This document shows positions 56,536-64,000 of a stretch of DNA of 64,000 nucleotides, in pieces (within the stretch, counting starts at the first letter, position 1; each line of letters starts with the position of its first letter). The position numbers were made by a program, and so were the translations under genes. This DNA comes from Thalassobius sp049116315 (lineage in GTDB: Bacteria > Pseudomonadota > Alphaproteobacteria > Rhodobacterales > Rhodobacteraceae). The DNA lies in the NCBI GenBank assembly GCA_049116315.1, contig JAGDZD010000008.1, positions 124,001 to 188,000 on the forward strand. The letters are read 5' to 3'. Under the pieces are notes generated by a model. That model made no database searches and was not told the DNA's origin. It worked only from the letters and a program-made list of their open reading frames with translations.

Positions 56536-58226
56536 TGGGTCAGCCTCAGTTGGCGGATAGAGGCCGCGATGGCCGCAAACGCATCATCAATTTCCAACCC
56601 ATCCACATCAAAGTGATGGCTGTCCGAGCTGGCGCAGCTTTGCAGGGTCGATTGGCCATGGTCCGGCGCTTCGAAACCAACAGTAAAGATAACAACACCT
56701 TCATCCTTGGCCGCATCACAGATTGCTTCTGTGCGGGTGTCCTTGGTTGTGCCGCCGACATAGTCGTAGGCGTTGTTGTACCAAGTGCTCCAGCGGTTGC
56801 TGTCATAGGTGTAGTTGTACTGAGCGTTCCACGCCAAAGAGGTGCGGTTCCAAAGCTCTGGATACTCTAGGCGGACAGCTGTTCCGGGTTCGTCAACCGT
56901 TTCACAGGTTTCTTCGTAATACCCGGTTGAGCGGCGGCGGCCCCTCCAGTCATAGTAGTATCCGGTTACGATGTATTCGTAGTCACACTCTTCATATTCG
57001 CCGTTGCCATAGGGATGATCCTCCCAGATGGATTTGTCCGGCCACCAGTAGGTTGTGCTGCCATACTCGGTCTTTTGCACGGAATAGACGTCAGCTTCTT
57101 CGTTGTACCAAACGTCTGAATTCCCATCACGCAGATCAGAATCCAACATGTATTGGCTGGTGTTTTGCCCGTCACTCATCACCACAAGAACTTTGAGGGT
57201 GGCGCTGTCATTGTAGGCTGCAGGGCGGTCTGCAAAACCCGCGTCGATTTCGCCATCGGTGATCATCTGTGTGACCACAGGATTGGTGTCCGGGTCCAGC
57301 AGGGCGACGCCCCATTTTACGCCCAGATCGATCGAGGTGTTGCCGTCAGCTTGCAGGGATTCAATTTTGGCATCCAACGCATCTTGATCACCGCTCAGCG
57401 CCAGAATTTCTGCATACTCATCGGTGATGCAGACCGGGCGAGAGATTGGATCCTCAGAATAGGTATAGACGTCAAAATGTGCGGCCCGCTCCAATTCGTC
57501 GTCTTGGCTGAGCGTGGTTACATCAAAGTCCGAGCTGTCGAAGTTCACACAGTGGGAATACTCGTGCTCGTCAGTGGTTGTGTAATTTTGCAGCAAAGCT
57601 TCGCCTGCAGTGACCTGCGTCGCATAGGGGACAATAGACACCGACACTTTGCCTTCTTCAGAGGCTTTGAGAACAGTGTCGACAAAATCCATTGCGGCCG
57701 GCTTGAGGTTGGTCAAGCGGCTGTTGGATCCCATGGAGCCGGAAATATCCAACACCAAGGAGATCTCAACGCCATCAATGCGTTCTTCGGCTTGGCTGTC
57801 TGCGGTCGCCGTCAGAGTGTCGATCCCGGCGAGGGTCAGGAAGGTTGTGTTCAGGTCGACTTTGGCAGCGGCATAAACCGTTTTGTAACCCACACCAGAT
57901 GTCGGAACGATCGAAGTGATAGTGCCCTGAATGTTAGAGGTTTCAAAATAGTTGTTCACCACATCGGTGGGATCAAGTTCTTGGTCAAGATCCGCCGCCG
58001 CAAGAACGGCGCGGTCCAGCGTGGCTTGCAGGCGAGACCGGTCGCGTTCATAGCGCATCAGATCAACGCCGATACCGGCGACCATCAACATTGCCAAGAA
58101 CATGAATATTGAAAACAGCACGATGGCGCCGTCTTCGTCCTTCTTAAACCGACGCAGTCTGTCGGACACCTTGCGGGTGTTGGATTGGGGGACATTTTCC
58201 CCAACGTTGTCGCCATGCATTTGCAT
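56532..58226 (-). CDS. tadG: TadG-like pilus protein with VWA domain
   Basis: A 564-residue protein: basic leader RLRRFKKDEDG, membrane helix AIVLFSIFMFLAMLMVAGIGVDLMRYERDRSRLQATLDRAVLAAADLDQ (TadG/TadE N-terminus), then a von Willebrand A domain beginning ISLVLDISGSMGSNSRL (DxSxS MIDAS) with KVLVVMSDGQNT and VIFTVGFEAPDH strands. An insertion at about residues 385-490 is extremely rich in Tyr, Trp, Asp and Asn. ATG 58226 has AAGG 7 nt upstream; the longer frame is rejected. First gene of the tad-like operon. Confidence 0.9.
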   Translation of the reverse strand: MQMHGDNVGENVPQSNTRKVSDRLRRFKKDEDGAIVLFSIFMFLAMLMVAGIGVDLMRYERDRSRLQATLDRAVLAAADLDQELDPTDVVNNYFETSNIQGTITSIVPTSGVGYKTVYAAAKVDLNTTFLTLAGIDTLTATADSQAEERIDGVEISLVLDISGSMGSNSRLTNLKPAAMDFVDTVLKASEEGKVSVSIVPYATQVTAGEALLQNYTTTDEHEYSHCVNFDSSDFDVTTLSQDDELERAAHFDVYTYSEDPISRPVCITDEYAEILALSGDQDALDAKIESLQADGNTSIDLGVKWGVALLDPDTNPVVTQMITDGEIDAGFADRPAAYNDSATLKVLVVMSDGQNTSQYMLDSDLRDGNSDVWYNEEADVYSVQKTEYGSTTYWWPDKSIWEDHPYGNGEYEECDYEYIVTGYYYDWRGRRRSTGYYEETCETVDEPGTAVRLEYPELWNRTSLAWNAQYNYTYDSNRWSTWYNNAYDYVGGTTKDTRTEAICDAAKDEGVVIFTVGFEAPDHGQSTLQSCASSDSHHFDVDGLEIDDAFAAIAASIRQLRLTQ

Positions 58227-58517
58227 TTCTAAACCTTTTGCTTCGATGCACGGACTCTTGTCCCCTAGAGCCAATGCACGGATTTCGCACAAAGGATGTT
58301 TTGGGCGCGTATCGTGTTCAAATTGAGGCAAGCTTTGGGCATTGCAGAGGAGTCTATCCCGACTTTGTGCAAGGTGAGCCGGACAGGGGTTAATTGTTTC
58401 CAATCCGTGATCAAAACTGCGCGTTTCGGCGATCATTCGCACAAATGCGCTCTGTGTAGACTTGCGCCAAATCGGGGCAACTGGCATTTACATCGGGGAT
58501 TGAAACAGGAGTGTCCG
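58227..58517. other. Divergent promoter region, tadG / small exported protein
   Basis: Just under 300 bases with no protein. It must hold the promoters of the tadG operon and of the small exported-protein gene; I see no convincing palindrome. Confidence 0.4.
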
Positions 58518-58826
58518 ATGATCCGTTTTGTGATGGCGACAGCATTGGTGGTGGGCAGCGCAGCCCAAGCCGAAACCAAAGCCGAACGTAAAGAGCGTTG
58601 CGAGCTGCAAGGCACAATCGTGACCATGGCCGTCGAATTTCGCAACGACAACAAGCGGTCGAAACGTGCCATCCGTTTGATCAAGAAAGATGAAGGCATC
58701 GCAGGCTCGCCGCACGAAGGCATTGTCGATGTCTTGGTGCCGTGGATCTATACCCTGCCGCCTGTGCAGCTGACGCCCGAGGCCACAGAAGCCTTTGTTG
58801 AGGCCTGCGTCGCACACGAGCAGTGA
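58518..58826 (+). CDS. Small exported hypothetical protein
   Basis: A 102-residue precursor: MIRFVMATALVVGSAAQAETKAERKERCEL has a signal peptide cut after AQA. The mature protein (about 84 residues) contains two Cys (RCELQG; FVEACVAHEQ), suitable for one disulfide, and a basic centre (NDNKRSKRAIRLIKKDEG). AGGAG precedes the ATG at 58518. Not a recognised family. Same strand as dnaG, 74 bases ahead. Confidence 0.75.
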   Translation: MIRFVMATALVVGSAAQAETKAERKERCELQGTIVTMAVEFRNDNKRSKRAIRLIKKDEGIAGSPHEGIVDVLVPWIYTLPPVQLTPEATEAFVEACVAHEQ

Positions 58827-58900
58827 TCCTGCCTCCCCTTTGTTCTTTGTTGAATAGGGTGCGTCCTTGTTTGTGACGCCCGAAGGTCTATAGTTTTGAC

Positions 58901-60862
58901 ATGAGCCTGCCTCCTGGATTTTTAGATGAATTGCGCAATCGCCTCAGCCTGTCACAGGTGGTGGGGCGCAAAGTCATTTGGGACACGCGCAAATCCAATC
59001 AGGGCAAGGGCGACATGTGGGCGCCATGCCCGTTCCATCAGGAAAAAAGCGCGTCTTTCCACGTCGATGATCGCAAAGGCTTCTACTATTGCTTTGGCTG
59101 TCAGGCCAAAGGGGATGCCATCAGCTTTGTGCGGGAAACCGAAAACGTCGACTTTATGGAGGCGGTTGAGATTCTGGCCCGTGAAACCGGCATGACCATG
59201 CCGCAGCGCGATCCCAAGGCCAAAGAGCAAGCGGACCGGCGCACCCAATTGGCCGAGGTCATGGATCTGGCGGTGCAGTTTTTCCGGTTGCAGTTGAGCC
59301 GGGGTATCGCACGCGACGCACAGGACTATTTGCAGCGCAGAGGTTTGGCACCGGACACGTTGGCGCGGTTTGAAATCGGCTTTGCCCCGGATGGGTGGCA
59401 AAACCTTTGGGATCATTTGCGCGCCAAAAACGTGGCAGAAGACCTGATCCTTGGCGCTGGGCTGGCCAAAGCGTCGACCAAGGGCAAAAAACCGTATGAC
59501 ACCTTTCGCAATCGCATCATGTATCCGATCCGCGATCCGCGTGGGCGATGCATTGCCTTTGGTGGTCGGGCCATGGATCCCAATGACAACGCCAAATATC
59601 TGAACTCGCCCGAGACCGAGCTGTTTGACAAGGGGCGCAGCCTTTACAACCAAGGCCCCGCCCGCGAAGCCGCAGGTAAGGGTCAGCCTTTGGTCGTGGC
59701 CGAAGGCTATATGGATGTGATCGCGCTGAGCGAAGCCGGTTTTGGGGCTACGGTGGCGCCCTTGGGCACGGCGGTGACGGAAAATCAGCTGCAACTTTTG
59801 TGGCGTATCGCACCGGAACCGATCATTGCCTTGGACGGCGACGCCGCGGGCCTGCGCGCTGCGATGCGCGTTATCGATCTGGCTTTGCCGCTGATTGAGG
59901 CCGGAAAATCGTTGCGCTTTGCAGTAATGCCCGAAGGGCAGGATCCAGACGACCTCATTCGGGCCAAGGGGGCTGCAGAAATGCAAAATGTCCTCAACGG
60001 TGCTTTGCCGATGGTGGATTTGCTGTGGCGTCGTGAAACCGAAGGGCAGAATTTTGATAGCCCCGAACGCAAAGCCGCATTGGACAAGGCGCTGCGTGAC
60101 AAAATCAAGCTGATCCAAGATCCATCTATTCGCGCGCATTACGGTCAGGCGATCAAAGATCTGCGGTGGGATCTGTTTGGTCAGAACCGTCGTCGACCTG
60201 CCTTTGTGCCCGGCCAGCGCGGTGGATTTTCCAAAGGGGGCTTCAAGCCGCGCCAGCAGTCGCATCTGGCAACCACCAAAAACTCGATGCTAGTGGCTGC
60301 GGGGGATGGCGTGGATCACCACCTGCGCGAAGCGGTCATTCTGGCTTCACTGATCCGCGCTCCGTCTTTGGTCGTGGAGTTTGAAACCCAACTGGAGCGT
60401 ATGGATTGTGTCGATCACGACTGGTCCGTGCTGCGCGATTTGCTGTTGGGGCATCTTTACCAGCCGGAAACCGACCTCGAAGCACATATTGTGAACACCA
60501 TGGGGGTCGAGACCCTTGAAAGGCTCTTTGCGCTGCCCCATGTGGCCATTGCACCCTCGGTGCGCCGCGAAGGAGACATCGACGCTGCGCGTCTAACTGT
60601 GACCGAAGAATTGGCAAAACTTCAGGCAGACCGTGGCCTGAGCGCCGAGATCGCAGAGGCCGAAGAGGAACTGCATGCCGGTGAAGATGAGACAATAACG
60701 CAACGCTTACAACAGGCCGCTGAAACCCGGAATCGGGCTGTTCGAAGTGAGCAAGAAGACCGTGCACACTATGATGTGGGGGACAACGGGGCCCGAATCG
60801 ACAGGGACGAACGTGATGCTTTGGACCGCATTTTGGGCAAGATCAAATTCGAGAAACGTTGA
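58901..60862 (+). CDS. dnaG: DNA primase
   Basis: A 653-residue replicative primase. The N-terminal zinc ribbon is CPFHQEKSASFHVDDRKGFYYCFGC (Cys43, His46, Cys64, Cys67); the RNA-polymerase core with the Toprim fold follows (VVAEGYMDVIALSEAGF; EPIIALDGDAAGLRAAMRVIDLAL with DxD), and a C-terminal helicase-interacting domain of DnaB-binding type. It lies directly upstream of rpoD, the conserved order in alphaproteobacteria; no rpsU precedes it here. Confidence 0.97.
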   Translation: MSLPPGFLDELRNRLSLSQVVGRKVIWDTRKSNQGKGDMWAPCPFHQEKSASFHVDDRKGFYYCFGCQAKGDAISFVRETENVDFMEAVEILARETGMTMPQRDPKAKEQADRRTQLAEVMDLAVQFFRLQLSRGIARDAQDYLQRRGLAPDTLARFEIGFAPDGWQNLWDHLRAKNVAEDLILGAGLAKASTKGKKPYDTFRNRIMYPIRDPRGRCIAFGGRAMDPNDNAKYLNSPETELFDKGRSLYNQGPAREAAGKGQPLVVAEGYMDVIALSEAGFGATVAPLGTAVTENQLQLLWRIAPEPIIALDGDAAGLRAAMRVIDLALPLIEAGKSLRFAVMPEGQDPDDLIRAKGAAEMQNVLNGALPMVDLLWRRETEGQNFDSPERKAALDKALRDKIKLIQDPSIRAHYGQAIKDLRWDLFGQNRRRPAFVPGQRGGFSKGGFKPRQQSHLATTKNSMLVAAGDGVDHHLREAVILASLIRAPSLVVEFETQLERMDCVDHDWSVLRDLLLGHLYQPETDLEAHIVNTMGVETLERLFALPHVAIAPSVRREGDIDAARLTVTEELAKLQADRGLSAEIAEAEEELHAGEDETITQRLQQAAETRNRAVRSEQEDRAHYDVGDNGARIDRDERDALDRILGKIKFEKR

Positions 60863-60954
60863 TTCTAGTCGATTTGGTGAAGAATTAAGAAAGAATTCAA
60901 GATAAACGGGTTAACGAATCACGCAATCGCGCTATTGATTCGCGTTAACGAATC
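60861..60954. promoter_or_regulatory. Cluster of four GANTC (CcrM-type) sites in the dnaG-rpoD gap
   Basis: GATTC at 60861-60865 (overlapping the dnaG stop), GAATC at 60916-60920, GATTC at 60937-60941 and GAATC at 60950-60954. Two of them lie in a direct repeat GTTAACGAATCA (60910-60921 and 60944-60955). GANTC is the CcrM methylation site, and GcrA-controlled promoters in alphaproteobacteria often carry such sites. A role in cell-cycle control of rpoD is inferred. Confidence 0.6.
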
Positions 60955-60992
60955 AGTTGATGCGTTTCGCGCTGACCCTGCAGGAGACCTAG

Positions 60993-62990
60993 ATGGCCGC
61001 TAAAGACACCGAAGACCGCAAACCTGACGATCAGGACACCGATGGCTCGCTCGATATGAGCCAAGCCGCTGTCAAAAAGATGATCGCCGAGGCGCGCGAG
61101 CGGGGCTACATCACGTATGACCAGCTGAACCAAGTTCTGCCCCCCGATCAGGTGTCTTCAGAGCAAATCGAAGATGTGATGTCGATGTTGTCTGAAATGG
61201 GCATCAACATCATCGAAGATGAAGAAGCCGAAGAAGACGACGGCAAGTCGACCGCGGTTGTCGATGTCTCTTCTAACAAAGGCGAAGTGGCCCTGTCGTC
61301 GGCAGGCAGCGAAAAGCTGGATCGCACAGATGACCCTGTGCGCATGTATCTGCGCGAAATGGGTTCGGTTGAACTGCTGAGCCGCGAAGGCGAGATTGCC
61401 ATCGCCAAACGGATCGAAGCAGGCCGCAACACGATGATCTTGGGGCTGTGCGAAAGCCCTCTGACATTCCAAGCGATTACGATCTGGCGCGACGAACTTT
61501 TGTCCGAAGATATTTTGCTGCGCGATGTGATCGATCTTGAGACCACATTCGGCAATGAAATGGGCGAAGAGGAAACCACTCCAACTGCGCCTGTTGTCGA
61601 AGCGGCCAATGTGACAGCTGCCCCTACCAAGCCAAAATCCGACCAGCCTGAATACGATGCTGACGGCAACGTCATCCGCAATGATGACGACGATGATGAT
61701 GATGAAGACGAACAGGCCAACATGTCGCTGGCCGCGATGGAAGCCGCGCTGAAACAGCGCGTTCTGGACACGTTGAATCATATCGCGGGTGATTTTGAGC
61801 GCCTGTCAGAAATGCAGGACCGCCGGATCTCGGCCACGTTGAACGAAGACGACAGCTTTACCGCAGAGGAAGAGGCTGAGTATCAACAGCTGCGGTCGGA
61901 GATTGTAGAATTGGTGAATGGTCTTCACCTGCACAACAACCGTATCGAAGCCCTGATCGATCAGCTTTACGGCATCAACCGTCGGATCATGCAGATCGAC
62001 AGCTCGATGGTGAAACTGGCCGACCAAGCCCGCATCAACCGTCGTGAGTTCGTCGAGGCCTATCGCGGTGCCGAGCTGGACCCAACTTGGTTGGATCGCA
62101 TGGGCGAAAAGCCCGGGCGTGGCTGGCAGATGTTCATCGAACGCTCATCTGACAAAGTTTTGGAACTGCGCAACGATATGGCGCAAGTCGGCCAATACGT
62201 TGGTTTGGACATCAGCGAATTCCGCCGCATTGTGTCTCAGGTTCAAAAGGGTGAAAAAGAAGCCCGGCAAGCCAAGAAAGAAATGGTCGAAGCCAACCTG
62301 CGTCTGGTGATCTCGATTGCGAAAAAATACACCAACCGTGGTTTGCAATTCTTGGATTTGATCCAAGAAGGTAACATCGGCTTGATGAAAGCGGTTGATA
62401 AGTTTGAATATCGCCGTGGCTATAAATTCTCGACCTATGCCACATGGTGGATCCGTCAGGCGATCACCCGCTCGATCGCGGATCAGGCCCGCACCATCCG
62501 TATTCCAGTGCATATGATCGAAACGATCAACAAGCTGGTGCGGACTGGCCGCCAGATGCTGCACGAAATTGGCCGCGAACCCACACCTGAGGAATTGGCA
62601 GAAAAGCTGCAAATGCCTTTGGAAAAAGTGCGCAAGGTGATGAAGATCGCCAAAGAGCCGATTTCCTTGGAAACCCCGATTGGCGACGAAGAAGACAGCC
62701 AGCTGGGCGATTTCATCGAAGACAAGAACGCGGTTCTGCCCCTCGACAGCGCTATTCAGGAAAACCTGAAAGAGACCACAACGCGGGTTCTGGCCTCGCT
62801 CACCCCACGCGAAGAGAGGGTGTTGCGGATGCGCTTTGGCATCGGGATGAACACCGACCACACCCTCGAAGAGGTGGGCCAACAGTTCAGCGTGACCCGC
62901 GAACGTATCCGTCAGATCGAAGCGAAAGCTCTGCGGAAGTTGAAACATCCAAGCCGCAGCCGCAAATTGCGCAGTTTCTTGGATCAGTAA
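60993..62990 (+). CDS. rpoD: RNA polymerase primary sigma factor (sigma-70)
   Basis: A 665-residue primary sigma factor. Region 1.1 at the N-terminus (AVKKMIAEARERGYITYDQLNQVLPPDQVSSEQIEDVMSML), region 1.2 (DPVRMYLREMGSVELLSREGEIAIAKRIE), an acidic non-conserved insertion (NDDDDDDDEDEQ), regions 2.1-2.4 (NLRLVISIAKKYTNRGLQFLDLIQEGNIGLMKAVDKFEYRRGYKFSTYATWWIRQAITRSIADQARTIRIPVHM), 3 and 4.2 (TLEEVGQQFSVTRERIRQIEAKALRKLKHPSR). It directs transcription of housekeeping genes. Terminator at 62996-63023. Confidence 0.98.
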   Translation: MAAKDTEDRKPDDQDTDGSLDMSQAAVKKMIAEARERGYITYDQLNQVLPPDQVSSEQIEDVMSMLSEMGINIIEDEEAEEDDGKSTAVVDVSSNKGEVALSSAGSEKLDRTDDPVRMYLREMGSVELLSREGEIAIAKRIEAGRNTMILGLCESPLTFQAITIWRDELLSEDILLRDVIDLETTFGNEMGEEETTPTAPVVEAANVTAAPTKPKSDQPEYDADGNVIRNDDDDDDDEDEQANMSLAAMEAALKQRVLDTLNHIAGDFERLSEMQDRRISATLNEDDSFTAEEEAEYQQLRSEIVELVNGLHLHNNRIEALIDQLYGINRRIMQIDSSMVKLADQARINRREFVEAYRGAELDPTWLDRMGEKPGRGWQMFIERSSDKVLELRNDMAQVGQYVGLDISEFRRIVSQVQKGEKEARQAKKEMVEANLRLVISIAKKYTNRGLQFLDLIQEGNIGLMKAVDKFEYRRGYKFSTYATWWIRQAITRSIADQARTIRIPVHMIETINKLVRTGRQMLHEIGREPTPEELAEKLQMPLEKVRKVMKIAKEPISLETPIGDEEDSQLGDFIEDKNAVLPLDSAIQENLKETTTRVLASLTPREERVLRMRFGIGMNTDHTLEEVGQQFSVTRERIRQIEAKALRKLKHPSRSRKLRSFLDQ

Positions 62991-62995
62991 TCGGA

Positions 62996-63023
62996 GGCGT
63001 CCCCAATTTGGGGGCGCTTTTTT
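62996..63023 (+). terminator. rpoD intrinsic terminator
   Basis: GCGTCCCC and GGGGGCGC form a stem around AATTT, followed by TTTTTTT. The T-tract ends directly before the ATG of the next gene (63025), which leaves that gene without a leader of its own. Confidence 0.9.
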
Positions 63024-63024
63024 T

Positions 63025-63630
63025 ATGGTAGATGTAGTTTATATTTTGACGAATGTCGCGATGCCGGGGATGATCAAAATCGGCAAAACCAAGGCTGGTT
63101 TGAAGAAACGTCTTCAAGCACTGGATTCCACTTCCGTGCCTTTACCGTTCGAGTGCTTCTATGCGGCCAAAGTTGCTGATTGCCATGTGGCTGAGAAGCT
63201 ATTGCACGATGCGTTTTCGGATCAAAGGGTTCGAGCAAGTAGAGAATTTTTTTGGTTGAACCCAGAGCGCGCTGCTTCGGCTTTGAAATTGGCAGCGCTC
63301 GAAGAAGTGACGCCCTTTGTTGTGAATGACGCCGAGGACGAAGCAGCTCTCAATAAGGCTAACGAACGGCGAAGCCGCTTTAGCTTTCGCATGGTGGGCA
63401 TCTCCCCAGGGGCCGAACTTTATCACATCAAGGATGAAAACGAGATTTGTCAGGTAGCTGACGCGCATCGAATTGAATACCAAGGTGAAATTCAAAGCTT
63501 GTCTCAAGCTGCTTTGAGCGTTTATCATAAGCTAGGTTTCAATTGGAAATCCGTTTCCGGGCCTGAAAGCTGGATGTTTGAGGGAGAAAGCCTGAACGCC
63601 CGCCGTTTGCGGCTGGATGCCGAAGACTAG
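63025..63630 (+). CDS. GIY-YIG (T5orf172-type) nuclease with RAMA/DUF4357-like domain
   Basis: A 201-residue protein. N-terminal residues about 3-95 match the T5orf172 branch of GIY-YIG nucleases: VVYILTNVAMPGMIKIGKTKAGLKKRLQALD, CFYAAKVADCHVAEKLLHDAF, REFFWLNPERA. A second domain from about residue 115 (FRMVGISPGAELYHIKDENEICQVADAHRIEYQGEIQSLSQAALSVYHKLGFNWKSVSGPESWMFEGESL) resembles the RAMA/DUF4357 fold found with DNA-modification and defence proteins. The start codon abuts the rpoD terminator, so expression by read-through is likely. Roles could be DNA repair or phage defence; both are inference. Confidence 0.8.
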   Translation: MVDVVYILTNVAMPGMIKIGKTKAGLKKRLQALDSTSVPLPFECFYAAKVADCHVAEKLLHDAFSDQRVRASREFFWLNPERAASALKLAALEEVTPFVVNDAEDEAALNKANERRSRFSFRMVGISPGAELYHIKDENEICQVADAHRIEYQGEIQSLSQAALSVYHKLGFNWKSVSGPESWMFEGESLNARRLRLDAED

Positions 63631-63956
63631 CGTCGTTGATTAGCAGCAATGGATTTCGCGCTGACAAGGCTATCTCTGATGCCATTATCGCGCCGCGGTG
63701 GCTCATATTCAGGCCGCACCCATTTTGCCGTCCTTCTCTTTGAAGTTAGCACGCACGATCTAAAAAAATACAGGCTTCAAGGTGTTGAAACTTAACAAAT
63801 AAAAATTCGAGGGTGCCTGTGGATGTGGCCCAGAAAACCGCCTCAGGGATCACGGGATTTAACACCAGAACGTGACTGCATATCACCTATGCGCGTGGTG
63901 CACTTGTTTCGGTTTCTAATCGCCCGATATGTCCTCTATCGAACGGAGGATCCACG
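63631..63956. other. 326-bp intergenic region without a gene
   Basis: No open frame of note. It carries the promoter of the following exported-protein gene. The A/T-rich stretch 63760-63815 may be the promoter but no clear hexamer pair is visible. Confidence 0.4.
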
Positions 63957-64000
63957 ATGAAAAAGTTAATCCTAGCAGCCTTGCTGCTGCCCTCCACCGT
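63957..64000 (+). CDS. Exported protein, N-terminus only (cut by window edge)
   Basis: Only the first 14 residues are present (MKKLILAALLLPST), a signal peptide. GGAGGA lies 6 nt before the ATG. The product cannot be identified. Confidence 0.75.
   Translation, partial: MKKLILAALLLPST

Noticed and set aside
57153..58112. 319-residue plus-strand frame opposite tadG
   Set aside because: Shadow of the TadG-like gene, which has signal, MIDAS and coupling evidence.
1..64000. Phage, insertion sequences or CRISPR arrays
   Set aside because: No transposase, integrase, terminal repeats or regularly spaced repeats were found. The only multi-copy element is the short GGAGTATTT-type repeat.

Overview
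This 64 kb stretch is a chromosomal segment of an alphaproteobacterium, most probably a member of the Rhodobacterales (roseobacter group). The evidence is the type of housekeeping genes (dnaG followed by rpoD, ThyX-type thymidylate synthase, SdhE, thrS, purA, pyrG, secG), a complete PhaR-controlled polyhydroxybutyrate locus, HisJQMP-type amino-acid transport linked to glutamine-synthetase-like enzymes, and many small families typical of Rhodobacteraceae (DUF1194, DUF2842, DUF6524, DUF1330). No phage, insertion sequence, CRISPR array or rRNA operon was seen; one tRNA (Glu, UUC) is present. Assignment of the organism is inference from gene content only.

Layout. 0-10 kb: a truncated DUF2461 gene, a MATE exporter, an aspartate aminotransferase, an Xre regulator, sdhE, a MarR-type regulator, a VWA protein plus glyoxalase I, then a probable SLAM outer-membrane translocon next to a TbpB-like surface lipoprotein, and thyX. 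10-16 kb: a looser region of small accessory genes (DUF1330, SRPBCC, LysR, TetR divergent from a thioredoxin, a small Cys-containing secreted protein, a cold-shock protein) with several large palindromes. 16-19 kb: a four-gene MNIO/DUF692 RiPP operon of the bufferin/Hvf kind. 19-26.9 kb: thrS, a TetR/oxidoreductase pair with two clear operators, a class IV aminotransferase divergent from an Lrp regulator, and a run of alpha/beta hydrolases and a VOC protein.

26.9-31.4 kb is the PHB locus: phaZ divergent from phaC, then phaP and phaR, with three exact copies of the PhaR-type box CTGC-N3-GCAG in front of phaC and phaP. 31.4-42.2 kb is a long minus-strand cluster combining an ABC transporter (hisP, J, Q, M) with two glutamine-synthetase-like ligases, a glutamine-amidotransferase-like hydrolase, an FAD amine oxidase and a DegT aminotransferase. 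Together they look like uptake plus gamma-glutamylation catabolism of an amine or amino compound, related to but not identical with the Puu putrescine route. 42.3-50.5 kb: tandem TerB-like proteins, pyrG, secG, purA, small membrane proteins, a quinone-reductase-like flavoprotein and tRNA-Glu. 50.6-58.5 kb: recJ, hom, a TetR regulator with a perfect palindromic operator, and three TadE/TadG-type pseudopilin genes. 58.9-64 kb: the dnaG-rpoD block with a cluster of GANTC (CcrM-type) sites between the two genes, a GIY-YIG protein whose start codon sits directly after the rpoD terminator, and the first codons of an exported protein.

The least ordinary systems are the SLAM/lipoprotein pair, the bufferin-type RiPP operon, the amine/gamma-glutamyl cluster with its own repeated operator, a short intergenic repeat present three times (GGAGTATTT ... 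CAAGATGAAG type), and a transporter permease that appears to start at an ATT codon.
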